From Candidatus Fraserbacteria bacterium (lineage in GTDB: Bacteria; Bipolaricaulota; Bipolaricaulia; RBG-16-55-9; JAJCYT01), in NCBI GenBank assembly GCA_029262795.1, contig JAJCYT010000021.1, forward strand, positions 62,001 through 126,000: a stretch of DNA of 64,000 nt, given 5' to 3'. Shown here in pieces: positions 35,249 to 44,733 of the stretch. Positions within the stretch are counted from its first letter, which is position 1, and each line of letters starts with the position of its first letter. The notes beneath the pieces were generated by a model. It saw nothing but the letters and a program-made list of their open reading frames with translations. It did no database searches and had not been told where the DNA came from. The position numbers and the translations under genes are program-made.

Positions 35249-35939
35249 AGCCAAGGGCATCACGGCTGGTTATGGTGGCGGCGACATTCTCAAAGAGGTC
35301 AATGTCTATGTGGATGATGGCGAAATTGTTTGCCTCATCGGCCCCAATGGGGCTGGAAAATCCACCGTGATGAAAACCATTTTCGGCTTGCTCACCCCGC
35401 GTCTGGGCAGCATTGAATTTCTGGGCGAAAATATTGCCGGTATGAATCCTGATCTGATTGTAAAAAAAGGCATTTCGTATGTGCCGCAGACTGAAAACGT
35501 GTTCCCTACGCTGACAGTGCTGGAAAATTTAGAAATGGGCGCGTTCACCCGCAAAGACAACTATCGCAAGCGGGTGGAACAAGTGCTTGATTTGTTCCCT
35601 GACTTAAAAAAATACCTGGGCAAACGCGCTGGTTCGCTCAGCGGCGGGCAGCGGCAGATGATTGCCATGGGCCGCGCCCTGATGCTGGACACCAAAGTAC
35701 TGATGCTCGACGAACCTTCGGCGGGGTTGTCCCCATTGCTGGTGGACATGATCTTTGAAAAAGTGCAGGATGTGAACAAATCCGGCGTGTCCATCTTAAT
35801 GGTGGAACAAAACGCAAAAGCTGCGCTGGCGTTTTCCGACCGTGGCTACGTACTGGCTACGGGCCAGAATCACTTTGAGGACAAAGCTTCCAGCATTTTG
35901 GCCAACGAAGAAATCGGAAAGCTGTACCTGGGAGGCTAA
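35235..35939 (+). CDS. livF: Branched-chain amino acid ABC transporter ATPase LivF
   Basis: This is the 234-residue partner ATPase. Walker A is GPNGAGKST, the signature LSGGQRQMIAMGRALM, Walker B VLMLDEPSAGLSP and the H-region MVEQNAK, with the Gln-Asn in place of His-Asp that is characteristic of LivF. GGAGG precedes the ATG by 5 nt. It overlaps livG and is followed 2 nt later by livH. Confidence 0.94.
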   Translation: MAILEAKGITAGYGGGDILKEVNVYVDDGEIVCLIGPNGAGKSTVMKTIFGLLTPRLGSIEFLGENIAGMNPDLIVKKGISYVPQTENVFPTLTVLENLEMGAFTRKDNYRKRVEQVLDLFPDLKKYLGKRAGSLSGGQRQMIAMGRALMLDTKVLMLDEPSAGLSPLLVDMIFEKVQDVNKSGVSILMVEQNAKAALAFSDRGYVLATGQNHFEDKASSILANEEIGKLYLGG

Positions 35940-35941
35940 GG

Positions 35942-37123
35942 ATGAAAAAACAACGCGATCCCGTCAAAATTGTGCTGTGGACAATCATTGCGCTCACCAT
36001 GATCTGGGGTTTGTTTTTCGTCAAGGCCGGTATTTTCAGCGGCCCACTCATCGTGCTCAACGGTATTCGCTTTGGTGCGATCCTGATGCTGGGTGCCATT
36101 GGGCTGACACTCACCTACAAAATTCTTAACTTCGCCAACTTTGCCCACGGTGACCTGATGATGTTTGGCGCATTTGTGGCGTTTTCATTTGACTGGATTC
36201 TTGTGGATATTTTGCCTCAACTGATGCCTGCTTTAGGTGATCCTACCCAAGCCGACACCCTGCGCTGGATTGCCATTGTCATCGCCATGATTATTGGCGT
36301 GGCCTTAACCATCGGACTGGCGCTCCTGGTAGATCGTGTGCTGTATCGGCGTATGCGGCGTAGTGTCGCCGTGGTTCTGGTGATTGCTTCGTTTGGGATG
36401 TCGCTGTTTATTCGCGCATTAATTCAAGCCTTCTGGGGCACGAGCAACCGTGCTTACGCCATGCTCATCAGACCCCCGATGGAATTTTTCAAAGACACAC
36501 CATTTTTTATTAAAATCACACCAGTACAGATTGTGACCATTATTTCAGCCATTGCGCTTATCGTTTTGGTCCACTTGTTCCTTAAATACACAAAAACTGG
36601 AAAAGCCATGCGCGCCATGTCGGACAACATGGACTTGGCCAGGGTCACCGGCATCAACACCGAACGCATGATCCAATGGACCTGGGCGCTCGGTGCCGGA
36701 TTGGCAGCCATCTCCGGTGTGTTCTTTGGGTTGAACCTGGGAACCATCACGCCCAACAGTGGTCAGTTGATTTTGCTGTCCTTATTTGCAGCCGTGATTC
36801 TGGGCGGTGTTGGTAGCCCTTATGGTGCCATGGTCGGTGGGTTGGTCATTGGGATTGCGCAAAACATTTTGCTTGCCCCCGTCAAACTGATTGACATCAG
36901 TGCGTTTCGATTTACGATTCCGCTCACCGACATCACGTTGTTTGATTTAAGCAATTTAACCATTCATTGGGCCATTGGGGCCTGGACAATTATTGATATC
37001 AATCCTGAAACATTTCTCAGGCTTAATTCACAATATAAACCTGCGGTGGCATTTTTATTGATGATCTTGATGCTGCTCATCCGCCCACAAGGGCTGTTGG
37101 GCAAGGCGGAGCGAAAGGGGTAG
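35942..37123 (+). CDS. livH: Branched-chain amino acid ABC transporter permease LivH
   Basis: This is a 393-residue inner-membrane permease with about nine hydrophobic segments. The hallmark of LivH, LTYKILNFANFAHGDLMMFGA, is near residue 60, and the EAA-like cytoplasmic loop reads KAMRAMSDNMDLARVTGIN. It is longer than the E. coli protein (308) because of an N-terminal extension and extra loops. It pairs with LivM. Confidence 0.93.
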   Translation: MKKQRDPVKIVLWTIIALTMIWGLFFVKAGIFSGPLIVLNGIRFGAILMLGAIGLTLTYKILNFANFAHGDLMMFGAFVAFSFDWILVDILPQLMPALGDPTQADTLRWIAIVIAMIIGVALTIGLALLVDRVLYRRMRRSVAVVLVIASFGMSLFIRALIQAFWGTSNRAYAMLIRPPMEFFKDTPFFIKITPVQIVTIISAIALIVLVHLFLKYTKTGKAMRAMSDNMDLARVTGINTERMIQWTWALGAGLAAISGVFFGLNLGTITPNSGQLILLSLFAAVILGGVGSPYGAMVGGLVIGIAQNILLAPVKLIDISAFRFTIPLTDITLFDLSNLTIHWAIGAWTIIDINPETFLRLNSQYKPAVAFLLMILMLLIRPQGLLGKAERKG

Positions 37124-37124
37124 C

Positions 37125-38360
37125 ATGGCTCAAATTATTTCATTACTGCTCATGCTGTCTTCCATTGCGGCGTTGATCATCGTGCTGACCCGCAAAAGCA
37201 AAATTAAACGGCTGATCGCCATTGGTGGCTATTTGGGTGTGTCTGCCATTTTGTTGCTGGTTGCCGCATTATCGGGCCTTGAAGCAGACCGGCTGGTTTC
37301 CTTTCTTGCCAGTTTTCTCATCATCGGCGGCATTTATTCTATTTTGGCATTGGGCCTGAATATCCAGTGGGGATACACAGGTTTATTTAACATTGGGGTT
37401 GCTGGCTTCTTTGGCGTGGGCGCTTACGTGTCCACCATTTTGGTACAAGACCCTACCAATCTTTCGGTGGGCACCGGCGCAGAAGGATTTTTTGCCACCT
37501 ATTTCAATCAAGCCTTCGTCCTGGGTTTCTTTGGAGCAATGATTGCTTCGGGCCTGACGGCAGTGGTGGTGGGTGCAGCCACATTGCGCCTGCGTACAGA
37601 TTATCTGGCCATTGCCACCATCGGTATTTCTGAAATTTTACGCCTGATTGTCACCAATGAACCCGCATTAACTGAAGGCAGTCGCGGCATTCCAAACATT
37701 CCACAACCGATGCACAACTGCCTGGTGGTACAGGAAAACCCTGATCCCTGCAATATTCTGGGCTGGCAGCTGCCAGACTTTAGCTTCATGCCCCCGTCAC
37801 AGTACAATTGGTTTTATTTTTTCATTGTGTTGATTGTGATTGTGCTCACCTACATTGCGCTGGAACGCATCTCTCGATCACCTTGGGGAAGGGCACTTCG
37901 CGCCATTCGTGAAGATGAAGATGCTGCACAATCATTGGGCAAAAACACATTCCGTTTCCGGCTTCAATCTTTGATTGTAGGGGCCATGATCATGGGTGGC
38001 GCAGGCGCATTATGGGCACACTTCATTAAGTTTATTGACCCTCAGATTTTTGATCCGGTCTCCCGTACCTTCCTGGTTTGGGTGATGCTCATTGTCGGTG
38101 GTACGGGCAACAACAAAGGGGCTATCATTGGTGCGTTTGTGATGTGGGCCGTTTGGAGTTCGACCAATTTCCTCAACAGCGTGTTGCCGCCCACGTTAAA
38201 CACCCCGTTTGGCGATATTGATGTGGCGGTTCAATTGTTTGGTCCACTTCGCATTATGGCCATTGTGGTGGTGCTGGAATTAATTTTGCTATATCGTCCG
38301 CGTGGTTTACTCGGCGAAGAAAGGCACACTTCGGACATTGCCATGAAGGGTCAATCTTAA
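37125..38360 (+). CDS. livM: Branched-chain amino acid ABC transporter permease LivM
   Basis: This 411-residue permease has the LivM landmarks ALGLNIQWGYTGLFNIGVAG, LRLRTDYLAIATIGISEILR and the coupling loop RISRSPWGRALRAIREDEDA. About ten membrane segments are seen. A periplasmic insert with two cysteines (NCLVVQENPDPCN) is present. It is the last gene of the operon; the binding protein is encoded convergently and not in the operon. Confidence 0.93.
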   Translation: MAQIISLLLMLSSIAALIIVLTRKSKIKRLIAIGGYLGVSAILLLVAALSGLEADRLVSFLASFLIIGGIYSILALGLNIQWGYTGLFNIGVAGFFGVGAYVSTILVQDPTNLSVGTGAEGFFATYFNQAFVLGFFGAMIASGLTAVVVGAATLRLRTDYLAIATIGISEILRLIVTNEPALTEGSRGIPNIPQPMHNCLVVQENPDPCNILGWQLPDFSFMPPSQYNWFYFFIVLIVIVLTYIALERISRSPWGRALRAIREDEDAAQSLGKNTFRFRLQSLIVGAMIMGGAGALWAHFIKFIDPQIFDPVSRTFLVWVMLIVGGTGNNKGAIIGAFVMWAVWSSTNFLNSVLPPTLNTPFGDIDVAVQLFGPLRIMAIVVVLELILLYRPRGLLGEERHTSDIAMKGQS

Positions 38361-38555
38361 TACCTGTTTGATTTTCTCCCGATGTCTATAGCCTTGGGTT
38401 GATCGTCCGCTCTTTAACTTTACCTCAAGCGACTCTCTGCCAACCTCAGGTGATGCTGACTGTAAGCGACAACCCATTTTTCAACAAAGAAAACTTACAA
38501 GAAGAAGAAAGTCTAATTCTAATTGAATCCCACCCCAAAACCATAAAAAAAGAAA

Positions 38556-38587
38556 AAGCGCGCGAGATTACCCTCTCGCGCGCTTTT
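38556..38587. terminator. Bidirectional terminator, livM / binding protein
   Basis: The perfect 11-bp stem AAGCGCGCGAG (38556-38566) and CTCGCGCGCTT (38575-38585) has an 8-nt loop, an A-rich 5' flank and a T tract. The 195 nt between livM and the stem hold no credible gene. Confidence 0.92.
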
Positions 38588-38623
38588 GTACAACAAACTC
38601 TATTTCTTATTCTTAGTTCTAAA

Positions 38624-39904
38624 TTAGAGGTTCGTGGTGGTGCAATCAAAGCCACCATCAGCGTTTGCAGCGCAAGCCACAATGGCTGTGTCCACAATCT
38701 GACCACCATTAATAACCCAGATGCCCTGAGGACCTTCTGGATCACCATTGGCATCAAAGTTCTGAGAACCAGCAGCGCCTTCGTAGTTGACAGCGCCGCC
38801 GCCTGCAATGGCTGCCATCGCGTCACCAAGCTGACCCACAGTGTAGACGTCACCATCTGGGTTGGCCACGGTGCGGATGTTGTCACGGATGGCTGCACCA
38901 TCGTATTCACCTGCAGATGCGATGGCCAAAGCCATAACGGCCAGGGCATCGTAAGAGTGTGGGGTGAACACAAATGGATCTTCAGGCAATTTTTCACGAT
39001 ACAAAGCATCGAAGTTGTCCCCACCAACCGTATCAGCAGGAGAAGGACCGGTGCCCACTTTGCCTTCCAGCAAGTCAGCGCCAACGTTAGCAACGATTCG
39101 ATCGATCAGGTCTTGGTTTTTGTTACCATCAACCAATAGATCGAAATTGGTCACGCCTGCGGAAACCATCTGAGAAATCAACGCTTCACCTTCATCAAAA
39201 GTGATCAAGCTGATGGCGTCTGGGCCGTCAGCGGAAGCAGCGGAAATTTCAGCGGAGAAGTCTGTGGTGGCTGGATCATACAAGGAAACGTTTGAAACAG
39301 TGCCGCCAGCAGCTTCGAATTCGCGTTTCAACACATCAGACAAACCTGCACCATAAGCATCGTTACGAGCAATGATGGAGATATTGCTGTAGCCCTGGTC
39401 ACTGGCCAAGTTGGCCAACACCACGCCCTGACTTTCGTCAGAAGGTGCGGTACGGAAGACAAAATCGTTGTCATCCAGATTGGTGATGGCAGGAGAGGTG
39501 GCCGATGGTGAAATGTGAACCACCTGGTTCGCCACAGTTACGGAAGAAATGGGAATGGTCACACCACTGGCTGCAGCACCAAACAGTGCCTGAACGCCAG
39601 TAACGTTTACCAATTCTTCAGCAGACGCCACACCAACGGCTGGGTCCGTACCAGAATCACGGACGTCCAGACGCAACAAACCTACATTAGGAATACCACC
39701 AGCGGCATTCACTTCGTCGACGGCGATTTCAGCAGCCACCTGGAAGCGAGGGCCAAAACTGGCCAACTGACCACTCAAAGGCACAACGGCCCCAATGGTC
39801 ACAAAATCTGCTTGCCCGAACACTTGCAGGGGCATCATGCTGGCGCCGGCTGCCAGCCCTAAACCCTTAAGAAAAGAACGACGATTCACGTGAATATTCG
39901 ACAT
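38624..39904 (-). CDS. ABC transporter substrate-binding protein (LivJ/K-like) with Tat signal
   Basis: This 426-residue periplasmic-binding protein of the Leu/Ile/Val-binding type has VTIGAVVPLSGQLASFGP near the N-terminus, then AVDEVNAAGGI and the LFGAAASGVTIPISSV loop. The leader NRRSFLKGLGLAAGASMM is a twin-arginine signal, so the protein is folded before export. ATG 39904 is chosen for AGGAGG at 6 nt. It probably delivers substrate to LivHMGF, whose operon faces it, but it has its own transcription unit. Confidence 0.92.
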   Translation of the reverse strand: MSNIHVNRRSFLKGLGLAAGASMMPLQVFGQADFVTIGAVVPLSGQLASFGPRFQVAAEIAVDEVNAAGGIPNVGLLRLDVRDSGTDPAVGVASAEELVNVTGVQALFGAAASGVTIPISSVTVANQVVHISPSATSPAITNLDDNDFVFRTAPSDESQGVVLANLASDQGYSNISIIARNDAYGAGLSDVLKREFEAAGGTVSNVSLYDPATTDFSAEISAASADGPDAISLITFDEGEALISQMVSAGVTNFDLLVDGNKNQDLIDRIVANVGADLLEGKVGTGPSPADTVGGDNFDALYREKLPEDPFVFTPHSYDALAVMALAIASAGEYDGAAIRDNIRTVANPDGDVYTVGQLGDAMAAIAGGGAVNYEGAAGSQNFDANGDPEGPQGIWVINGGQIVDTAIVACAANADGGFDCTTTNL

Positions 39905-39953
39905 GAACAACCTCCTCGAAAGTTTTGTTCAACCAAATTTAGCCTAGCACGAA

Positions 39954-40000
39954 AAAAACGTTTTGTCAAGCGGCTTAAAGCCCCTTGACAAAACGTTTTT
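39954..40000 (-). terminator. Large perfect-stem terminator after tdk
   Basis: A 17-bp stem (39954-39970 with 39984-40000) encloses the smaller palindrome GGCTTAAAGCC (39972-39982), with a single C/C mismatch between. In the tdk mRNA sense it ends in seven T residues. The distal arm contains TTGACA (39964-39969), which with TAGGCT 17 nt further could be a promoter for the binding-protein gene. Confidence 0.88.
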
Positions 40001-40032
40001 AGCGCTATAAAAGCGATATAAAAAGTGGCAGA

Positions 40033-40629
40033 TTATTTGATCCCATTGGATGGGCGTCCCGGCACCTCATGGCAGTGTCGGCAACGGGCCTGATAACTCT
40101 CTTCGCCACCTATCTGAATACGTGGGTTGTCATACGGCGCAGGCTTACCATCAATGAGGCGTTGCGTGCGTGTGGCGTCGTTGCCACATACGGTACATAT
40201 GGCGCTGAGCAGGGTGAGTTTGTCCGCACGAACCATCAACTCACCCAGTGTTTCAAAGGCTTCACCACGGAAGTCCTGGTTTAAGCCAGCCACCACCACG
40301 CGAATCCCCAGGTCGGCCAGAGCTTCACAGGCCGGCACCAGGTTTTTGTCGAAAAACTGTGCCTCATCAACAGCGGCCACTTCGGCCGCTTCTTCGCAAG
40401 CAATGCGGTAAATTTCGTCTGGATTGGAAGTGGCATGCGTTCTAACTTCCCAACCGCTGTGGGAATTGGCATAACCGGCACGATATCTGGATTCATCCAG
40501 TGCATGATCAAACACCGAAACGCGCTTTTGCGCAAACCCTGCACGACGCACGCGGCGGATCATTTCTTCGGTCTTGCCTGAGAACATGCACCCACACACA
40601 ACCTCTAAAGAGCCCTTTGGCTTTAACAT
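40033..40629 (-). CDS. tdk: Thymidine kinase (type II)
   Basis: This is a 198-residue enzyme of thymidine salvage. The P-loop is GCMFSGKTEE (about 13-22), the catalytic Glu region DEAQFFD, the lasso region follows FRGEAFETLGELM, and the zinc pairs are CTVC and CRHC. The length is normal. It lies 65 nt downstream of the thiolase gene and ends at a strong terminator. Confidence 0.96.
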   Translation of the reverse strand: MLKPKGSLEVVCGCMFSGKTEEMIRRVRRAGFAQKRVSVFDHALDESRYRAGYANSHSGWEVRTHATSNPDEIYRIACEEAAEVAAVDEAQFFDKNLVPACEALADLGIRVVVAGLNQDFRGEAFETLGELMVRADKLTLLSAICTVCGNDATRTQRLIDGKPAPYDNPRIQIGGEESYQARCRHCHEVPGRPSNGIK

Positions 40630-40694
40630 TTTCCTCTCACCTTACCCTCTCTAAGATGATTCTACCGCCCTCAGTTTAGCAGGTTTTTTTCAAT

Positions 40695-41876
40695 TTATAA
40701 AGCTTCAAAAATTGTTGCGATCCCTTGGCCCCCTCCAATGCACAAAGACGCCAAACCGAACTGTTTGTCGCTTCTGTGCAGCTCAAACAAGGTGGTCAAT
40801 GCAAGACGAGCACCGCTTGCGCCCAAGGGATGGCCCAAAGCAATGGCCCCACCATTGACGTTGGTTTTCTCACGGTCCAAACCCAACTCACGTTCGACGG
40901 CAATGTACTGTGCTGCAAAGGCTTCGTTAATTTCCACGCGGTCCATTTGATCCAGTGTCATGCCCGCATTCTCTAATGCCTTGCGAGATGCCGGTGCCGG
41001 CCCGATCCCCATGATGGATGGATCAACGCCACAGACTGCCCAATTGACGATGCGTCCCATCGCTTTGAGGCCCAACGCCTCAGCCTTCTCTTTGGAGATG
41101 ACGATGACGGCAGCAGCCCCATCGTTGATGCCACTGGCGTTTCCAGCTGTCACACATTCATTGCCAGGGAACGGCGCAATCGGCAGCTTGGCCATGTCTT
41201 CCACCGTGACACCAGGACGTGGATGTTCGTCTTTTTCAAACATCACTGACCCTTTTTTGCTCTTGAGTTCAACGGGTAAAATTTCTTCGCTGAGGCGGCA
41301 TGCTTCCTGAGCTTCCACTGCTCGTTTTTGACTCAGCACGGAAAACTCATCCTGCGCTTCCCGGGAGATGTCATATTTTTTAGCCAAATTGCTGGCCGTG
41401 CCCGCCATCGTGCAACCACAATAAGGATCAAGCAATGCTTCCCACAAATAATCTTCAAACTGAGCGGAGCCCAAACGTAGCCCTGTGCGTGCACCACGTA
41501 CCATGTGCGGCACCTGCGTCATGTTCTCAGCGCCACCAGCGACGACCACATCGGCTTCGCCAATCTGCACCAGACGCGCGGCCTGATTGATGGCTTCTAA
41601 GCCTGACCCACAAAGACGATTCAGGGTGTGAGCAGGCGTTTCAATGGGTACGCCTGCATGAAGGCCAGCGTGACGGGCGAGATAAATAGCATCGGTTGAA
41701 GACTGAATCACATTGCCAAAAATCACCTGATCCACTTCACTGGCGTCAACACCGCCCTTGTCCAAAGCGCCTTTGGTCACATGTGCAGCCAACTGAACTG
41801 CAGACAGCTTGGACAATGAGCCCATAAATTTTCCAAACGGAGTACGTACCCCTGTTAAAATCAGCGCTTCACGCAT
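40695..41876 (-). CDS. Acetyl-CoA C-acetyltransferase (thiolase)
   Basis: This is a 393-residue thiolase. The acyl-accepting Cys is Cys89 in NRLCGSG. The other active-site parts are [28 protein letters not shown] (catalytic His) and the C-terminal CIGGGQG Cys. The length and motifs match biosynthetic acetoacetyl-CoA thiolases better than long-chain ones. ATG 41876 is chosen because AAGGAG lies upstream and the protein then starts MREALILTG as in relatives. It overlaps the stop of the metallolyase gene by 8 nt. Confidence 0.94.
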   Translation of the reverse strand: MREALILTGVRTPFGKFMGSLSKLSAVQLAAHVTKGALDKGGVDASEVDQVIFGNVIQSSTDAIYLARHAGLHAGVPIETPAHTLNRLCGSGLEAINQAARLVQIGEADVVVAGGAENMTQVPHMVRGARTGLRLGSAQFEDYLWEALLDPYCGCTMAGTASNLAKKYDISREAQDEFSVLSQKRAVEAQEACRLSEEILPVELKSKKGSVMFEKDEHPRPGVTVEDMAKLPIAPFPGNECVTAGNASGINDGAAAVIVISKEKAEALGLKAMGRIVNWAVCGVDPSIMGIGPAPASRKALENAGMTLDQMDRVEINEAFAAQYIAVERELGLDREKTNVNGGAIALGHPLGASGARLALTTLFELHRSDKQFGLASLCIGGGQGIATIFEAL

Positions 41877-43122
41877 GTTGGGTTTCTCCTTTGCCATGCT
41901 TGTTTTTAATAAATTCTAAAATCTCGTTTTCGCTCAACACACCCTTTGCCTGTTTTGCATGTTCGAGCAAGCCATTGATCAGTTCCTCGGTGGCTTCGAT
42001 TTGGTGGCGCTTTAGCCAGTGGACCACATTGCTTTTGCCACTCATGGGACCAATTTCAATCAACTGAGATCGGCCAAACCAGTCAGAAGGCACCCCGGAA
42101 TACACGCGATTGGCCAGCCATTCAGCGCCTTTTTCTTCGGCTTTGACAATTGCAGAAGCATGAACGCCTGTTGAGGTGCGAAAAGCATCGTAGCCCATCA
42201 CCGGATAGTTGAAAGGCAATGGCGCCCCGCAATGTTCCTGAATGAGTTTGCAGTATTCGCTGAGCGCATGCATGTCGCGGTCAATCCAGTTCATCACCCG
42301 CATGTTGACCAGCATTTGATCCAACGGTGAATTGCCCACGCGTTCGCCAATGCCAAGTATAGATCCATGCACACAGTCTGCACCCGCTTCAAAGGCAAAC
42401 AAAGAATTGGCAACAGCCAGTCCACGATCATTGTGTCCATGCCAGTCAATGCGAATATTTTCGTCCGGCTTGACCACGTGGCGGCGCACAAAATAGATGA
42501 GGTTATGCACCCCATCCGGTGTGGCATATCCCACTGTGTCTGCCAGGGTAATGCCCGTAGAACCTGCATCTATGGCCGTGCGGTAAAGTTTTTTTATCGT
42601 CTCTGGTTGCGATCGGGTGGTGTCTTCGGTGACATAGGCGGACGGCAATCCTTGTTTAACAGCAAATGAAACAGCTTCCTCTGTATGTTTCAGCAAACGA
42701 TCCAAATCCCAACCTTCAGCCAATGAACGAATGGCACTGGACCCCAAAAAGGTTGAAGCCTCTACGGGAATCCCTGCCTGCTGAGAAATTTCAACGATGG
42801 GCTCAATATCGGAAATCACGGTTCGGGCAGCGCAGTTCACACGAATGGGCAACCTTTGCTGGGCCACTTCTTTGGCCAGGGCCAATGTGTCTGCAAAAGG
42901 GTTGGGGCCTGTACAAGGCATCCCAATATTGGCTGCTTCAATGCCCAATTCCACCATGTAATGAAGTGCTTTTATTTTGACCTCTAAAGGTGGATCTTGT
43001 ATGGAAGGCGATTGCAAACCGTCTCGCAACGTTTCATCATTGAGTTCAAGTCGTCTTGGAGGTGGGGGAGAGGCGAGCGTGTTCCAGTCGAAAATAAGAC
43101 CATCTAACTGGTGTTTGTCCAT
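41869..43122 (-). CDS. DRE-TIM metallolyase (isopropylmalate/homocitrate synthase-like)
   Basis: This is a 417-residue (beta/alpha)8 enzyme. The catalytic strand reads NDETLRDGLQSP, the acid/base helper region TEDTTRS, and the metal ligands are in WHGHNDRGLAVAN (HxH). GIGERVGNSPLDQ follows. These motifs place it with 2-isopropylmalate, citramalate and homocitrate synthases rather than HMG-CoA lyase. It lacks the large LeuA regulatory domain. Which acyl-CoA and keto acid it joins is unknown. It is co-transcribed with a thiolase, which could supply or consume acyl-CoA. ATG 43122 has AAGGAGGG upstream. Confidence 0.85.
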   Translation of the reverse strand: MDKHQLDGLIFDWNTLASPPPPRRLELNDETLRDGLQSPSIQDPPLEVKIKALHYMVELGIEAANIGMPCTGPNPFADTLALAKEVAQQRLPIRVNCAARTVISDIEPIVEISQQAGIPVEASTFLGSSAIRSLAEGWDLDRLLKHTEEAVSFAVKQGLPSAYVTEDTTRSQPETIKKLYRTAIDAGSTGITLADTVGYATPDGVHNLIYFVRRHVVKPDENIRIDWHGHNDRGLAVANSLFAFEAGADCVHGSILGIGERVGNSPLDQMLVNMRVMNWIDRDMHALSEYCKLIQEHCGAPLPFNYPVMGYDAFRTSTGVHASAIVKAEEKGAEWLANRVYSGVPSDWFGRSQLIEIGPMSGKSNVVHWLKRHQIEATEELINGLLEHAKQAKGVLSENEILEFIKNKHGKGETQHA

Positions 43123-43142
43123 CGAACCCTCCTTATGCCACC

Positions 43143-43171
43143 AGTATAGATTTGACCTGCTCATTTGGCAA
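43143..43171 (-). promoter_or_regulatory. Sigma70 promoter of metallolyase-thiolase-tdk operon
   Basis: TTGCCA (43166-43171) and TATACT (43143-43148) are separated by 17 nt, 21 nt before the start codon. Confidence 0.7.
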
Positions 43172-43265
43172 TGGGAAAGAAATTAAAGAAAGAAAAATGG
43201 AAAGACATCTTTTATTTTGGAATTTAAAAGCTTCAAATCTCCATCCACTAAGAACAACGCCCCAT

Positions 43266-43336
43266 GTTAAAGAACAAACATTCGCAGCCCTATCGTGCCC
43301 CCTTAATGCCTTAAGGGGGTTGGGGGATTAGACGCC
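43266..43336 (+). repeat. Dispersed palindromic intergenic repeat, copy 4
   Basis: The blocks are TTAAAGAACAAACATTCGCA, GCCCTATCGTG, the 9-bp palindrome CCCCCTTAA-N4-TTAAGGGGG (43298-43319) and TTGGGGGATTAGA. It lies between the metallolyase promoter and the ribosomal terminator; this 309-nt gap contains no gene. Confidence 0.75.
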
Positions 43337-43377
43337 CTTACCATTATTAAAAGAATTTTAAAAGGTTTGAAAAAAAG

Positions 43378-43409
43378 AAAAGCCCCACCGATCATTCGGC
43401 GGGGCTTTT
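43378..43409 (-). terminator. Terminator of the ribosomal supercluster
   Basis: In the mRNA sense the stem AAAAGCCCCGCCG pairs with CGGTGGGGCTTTT (one mismatch) around a 6-nt loop, followed by a T-rich tail. It lies 23 nt past rplQ. Confidence 0.9.
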
Positions 43410-43431
43410 TCATATCGAAATCAGATTCTGA

Positions 43432-43788
43432 TTATTCTTCGACCCACATCAGACGAGCCATTTCGGCGCCGTCACCCAAGCGATGCCCCATTTTGAGCAC
43501 GCGGGTGTAACCCCCATTGCGATCCTGATACTTTGGCCCCAGTTCATCAAACAGCTTTTCCACCAGCATCCCATCCTGAATCACGCGAAAAGCGCGACGG
43601 CGGGCGTGTTGATTGTTTTTCTTGGCCAGAGTGATCATGCGATCTGCAAGGCGGGCGCTTTCTTTGGCCCGTGCCACCGTGGTGTCGATCTTGCCATGCT
43701 CAATCAATGTTTTAACCTGAGTTGCCAGCATCAATTTGCGATGTTGGAACTCTCGATTGAGTTTGCGAAAGCCTTTACGGTGACGCAT
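43432..43788 (-). CDS. rplQ: Ribosomal protein bL17
   Basis: This is a 118-residue large-subunit protein starting MRHRKGFRKLNREFQHRKLM, with the C-terminal GGYTRVLKMGHRLGDGAEMA block. The length is normal. It is the last gene of the alpha cluster, 7 nt after rpoA. Confidence 0.97.
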   Translation of the reverse strand: MRHRKGFRKLNREFQHRKLMLATQVKTLIEHGKIDTTVARAKESARLADRMITLAKKNNQHARRRAFRVIQDGMLVEKLFDELGPKYQDRNGGYTRVLKMGHRLGDGAEMARLMWVEE

Positions 43789-43795
43789 ATTCGCC

Positions 43796-44722
43796 TCATT
43801 TCTTCACGTTGAGATCAAAGCCCAGTTCATTCATGTACTGAATGACCTTTTCCAGGCTCTTTTCTCCAAAACCGTGAATGTCCTTAATTTCATCTTTGGT
43901 TTTCTTAGACAAATCACCCAGGGTGACAATGCCTTTGTTTTCCAACAAATTAACGGCACGTGTATCAAAATCCAAAGAGCGCAATGGCATGCTGAGACGT
44001 TCATCCTCAACCGGTGCCTGCTCCTGAATCCCGAAAGGGTGCGCCGCAAACTGATGAAAAATCGAGAACTGCTCCATCAAAATGCTGGCCGACTGGTGCA
44101 AAGCCTCATCAGGCTTAATGCCTCCATTGGTCAACACATCGATGGTCAATTGATCAAAGTCGGTGCGACCGCCCACGCGGGTTTCCTCCACACGGAAGTT
44201 CACCTTGCGCACGGGGGAGAAAATGGAATCCAAAGGAATCACACCCAAAGGTGAATCTTCCTTCTTGTTGCGTTCAGCGGACACATAACCGTAGCCCGCT
44301 TCCACTTCCATCTCCAAAGCCAGATGACCATCTTCATTCAGAGTCGCAATGTAGTGGTCTGGATCAATCACACTCACGCCATGTTCGGTTTCCAGATTGG
44401 CGGCAGTGACCGTTTTGGGGCCGTCCACATTCAGATAAATGTGTTTGGGTTCGGGATCTTCCATCCGCAAGCCCAGTGCTTTAAAATTAAGCAGCACCTC
44501 CAACACACTTTCTTTGATGCCTGGAAGGGTTTCATATTCGTGGTGATAGCCTTCAAAACGCACGCGCGTAATGGCCGCGCCTGGAATGGAAGACAGCAAC
44601 ACCCGTCTTAACGCATTGCCCAAAGTTGCGCCAAAGCCACGCTCCAGGGGCTCCACCACAAAAATGCCGTGGGTGTCCGTCAGCTCCTGGCAGGTAATCC
44701 TGGTTTCAAGTTTTGGAACCAC
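43796..44722 (-). CDS. rpoA: RNA polymerase alpha subunit
   Basis: This is a 308-residue protein. The N-terminal domain (about 1-230) has FVVEPLERGFGATLGNALRR for dimerisation and beta/beta' contact. A linker leads to the C-terminal DNA- and activator-binding domain (about 240-305, LLENKGIVTLGDLSKKTKDE and GFGEKSLEKV). It is slightly shorter than E. coli alpha (329). It lies between rpsD and rplQ as usual. Confidence 0.98.
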   Translation of the reverse strand: MVPKLETRITCQELTDTHGIFVVEPLERGFGATLGNALRRVLLSSIPGAAITRVRFEGYHHEYETLPGIKESVLEVLLNFKALGLRMEDPEPKHIYLNVDGPKTVTAANLETEHGVSVIDPDHYIATLNEDGHLALEMEVEAGYGYVSAERNKKEDSPLGVIPLDSIFSPVRKVNFRVEETRVGGRTDFDQLTIDVLTNGGIKPDEALHQSASILMEQFSIFHQFAAHPFGIQEQAPVEDERLSMPLRSLDFDTRAVNLLENKGIVTLGDLSKKTKDEIKDIHGFGEKSLEKVIQYMNELGFDLNVKK

Positions 44723-44733
44723 TTGTCCCCTCC

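Noticed and set aside
38399..39139. Long plus-strand frame near the livM end
   Set aside because: It runs antisense through the substrate-binding protein gene and the terminator; no start signal.
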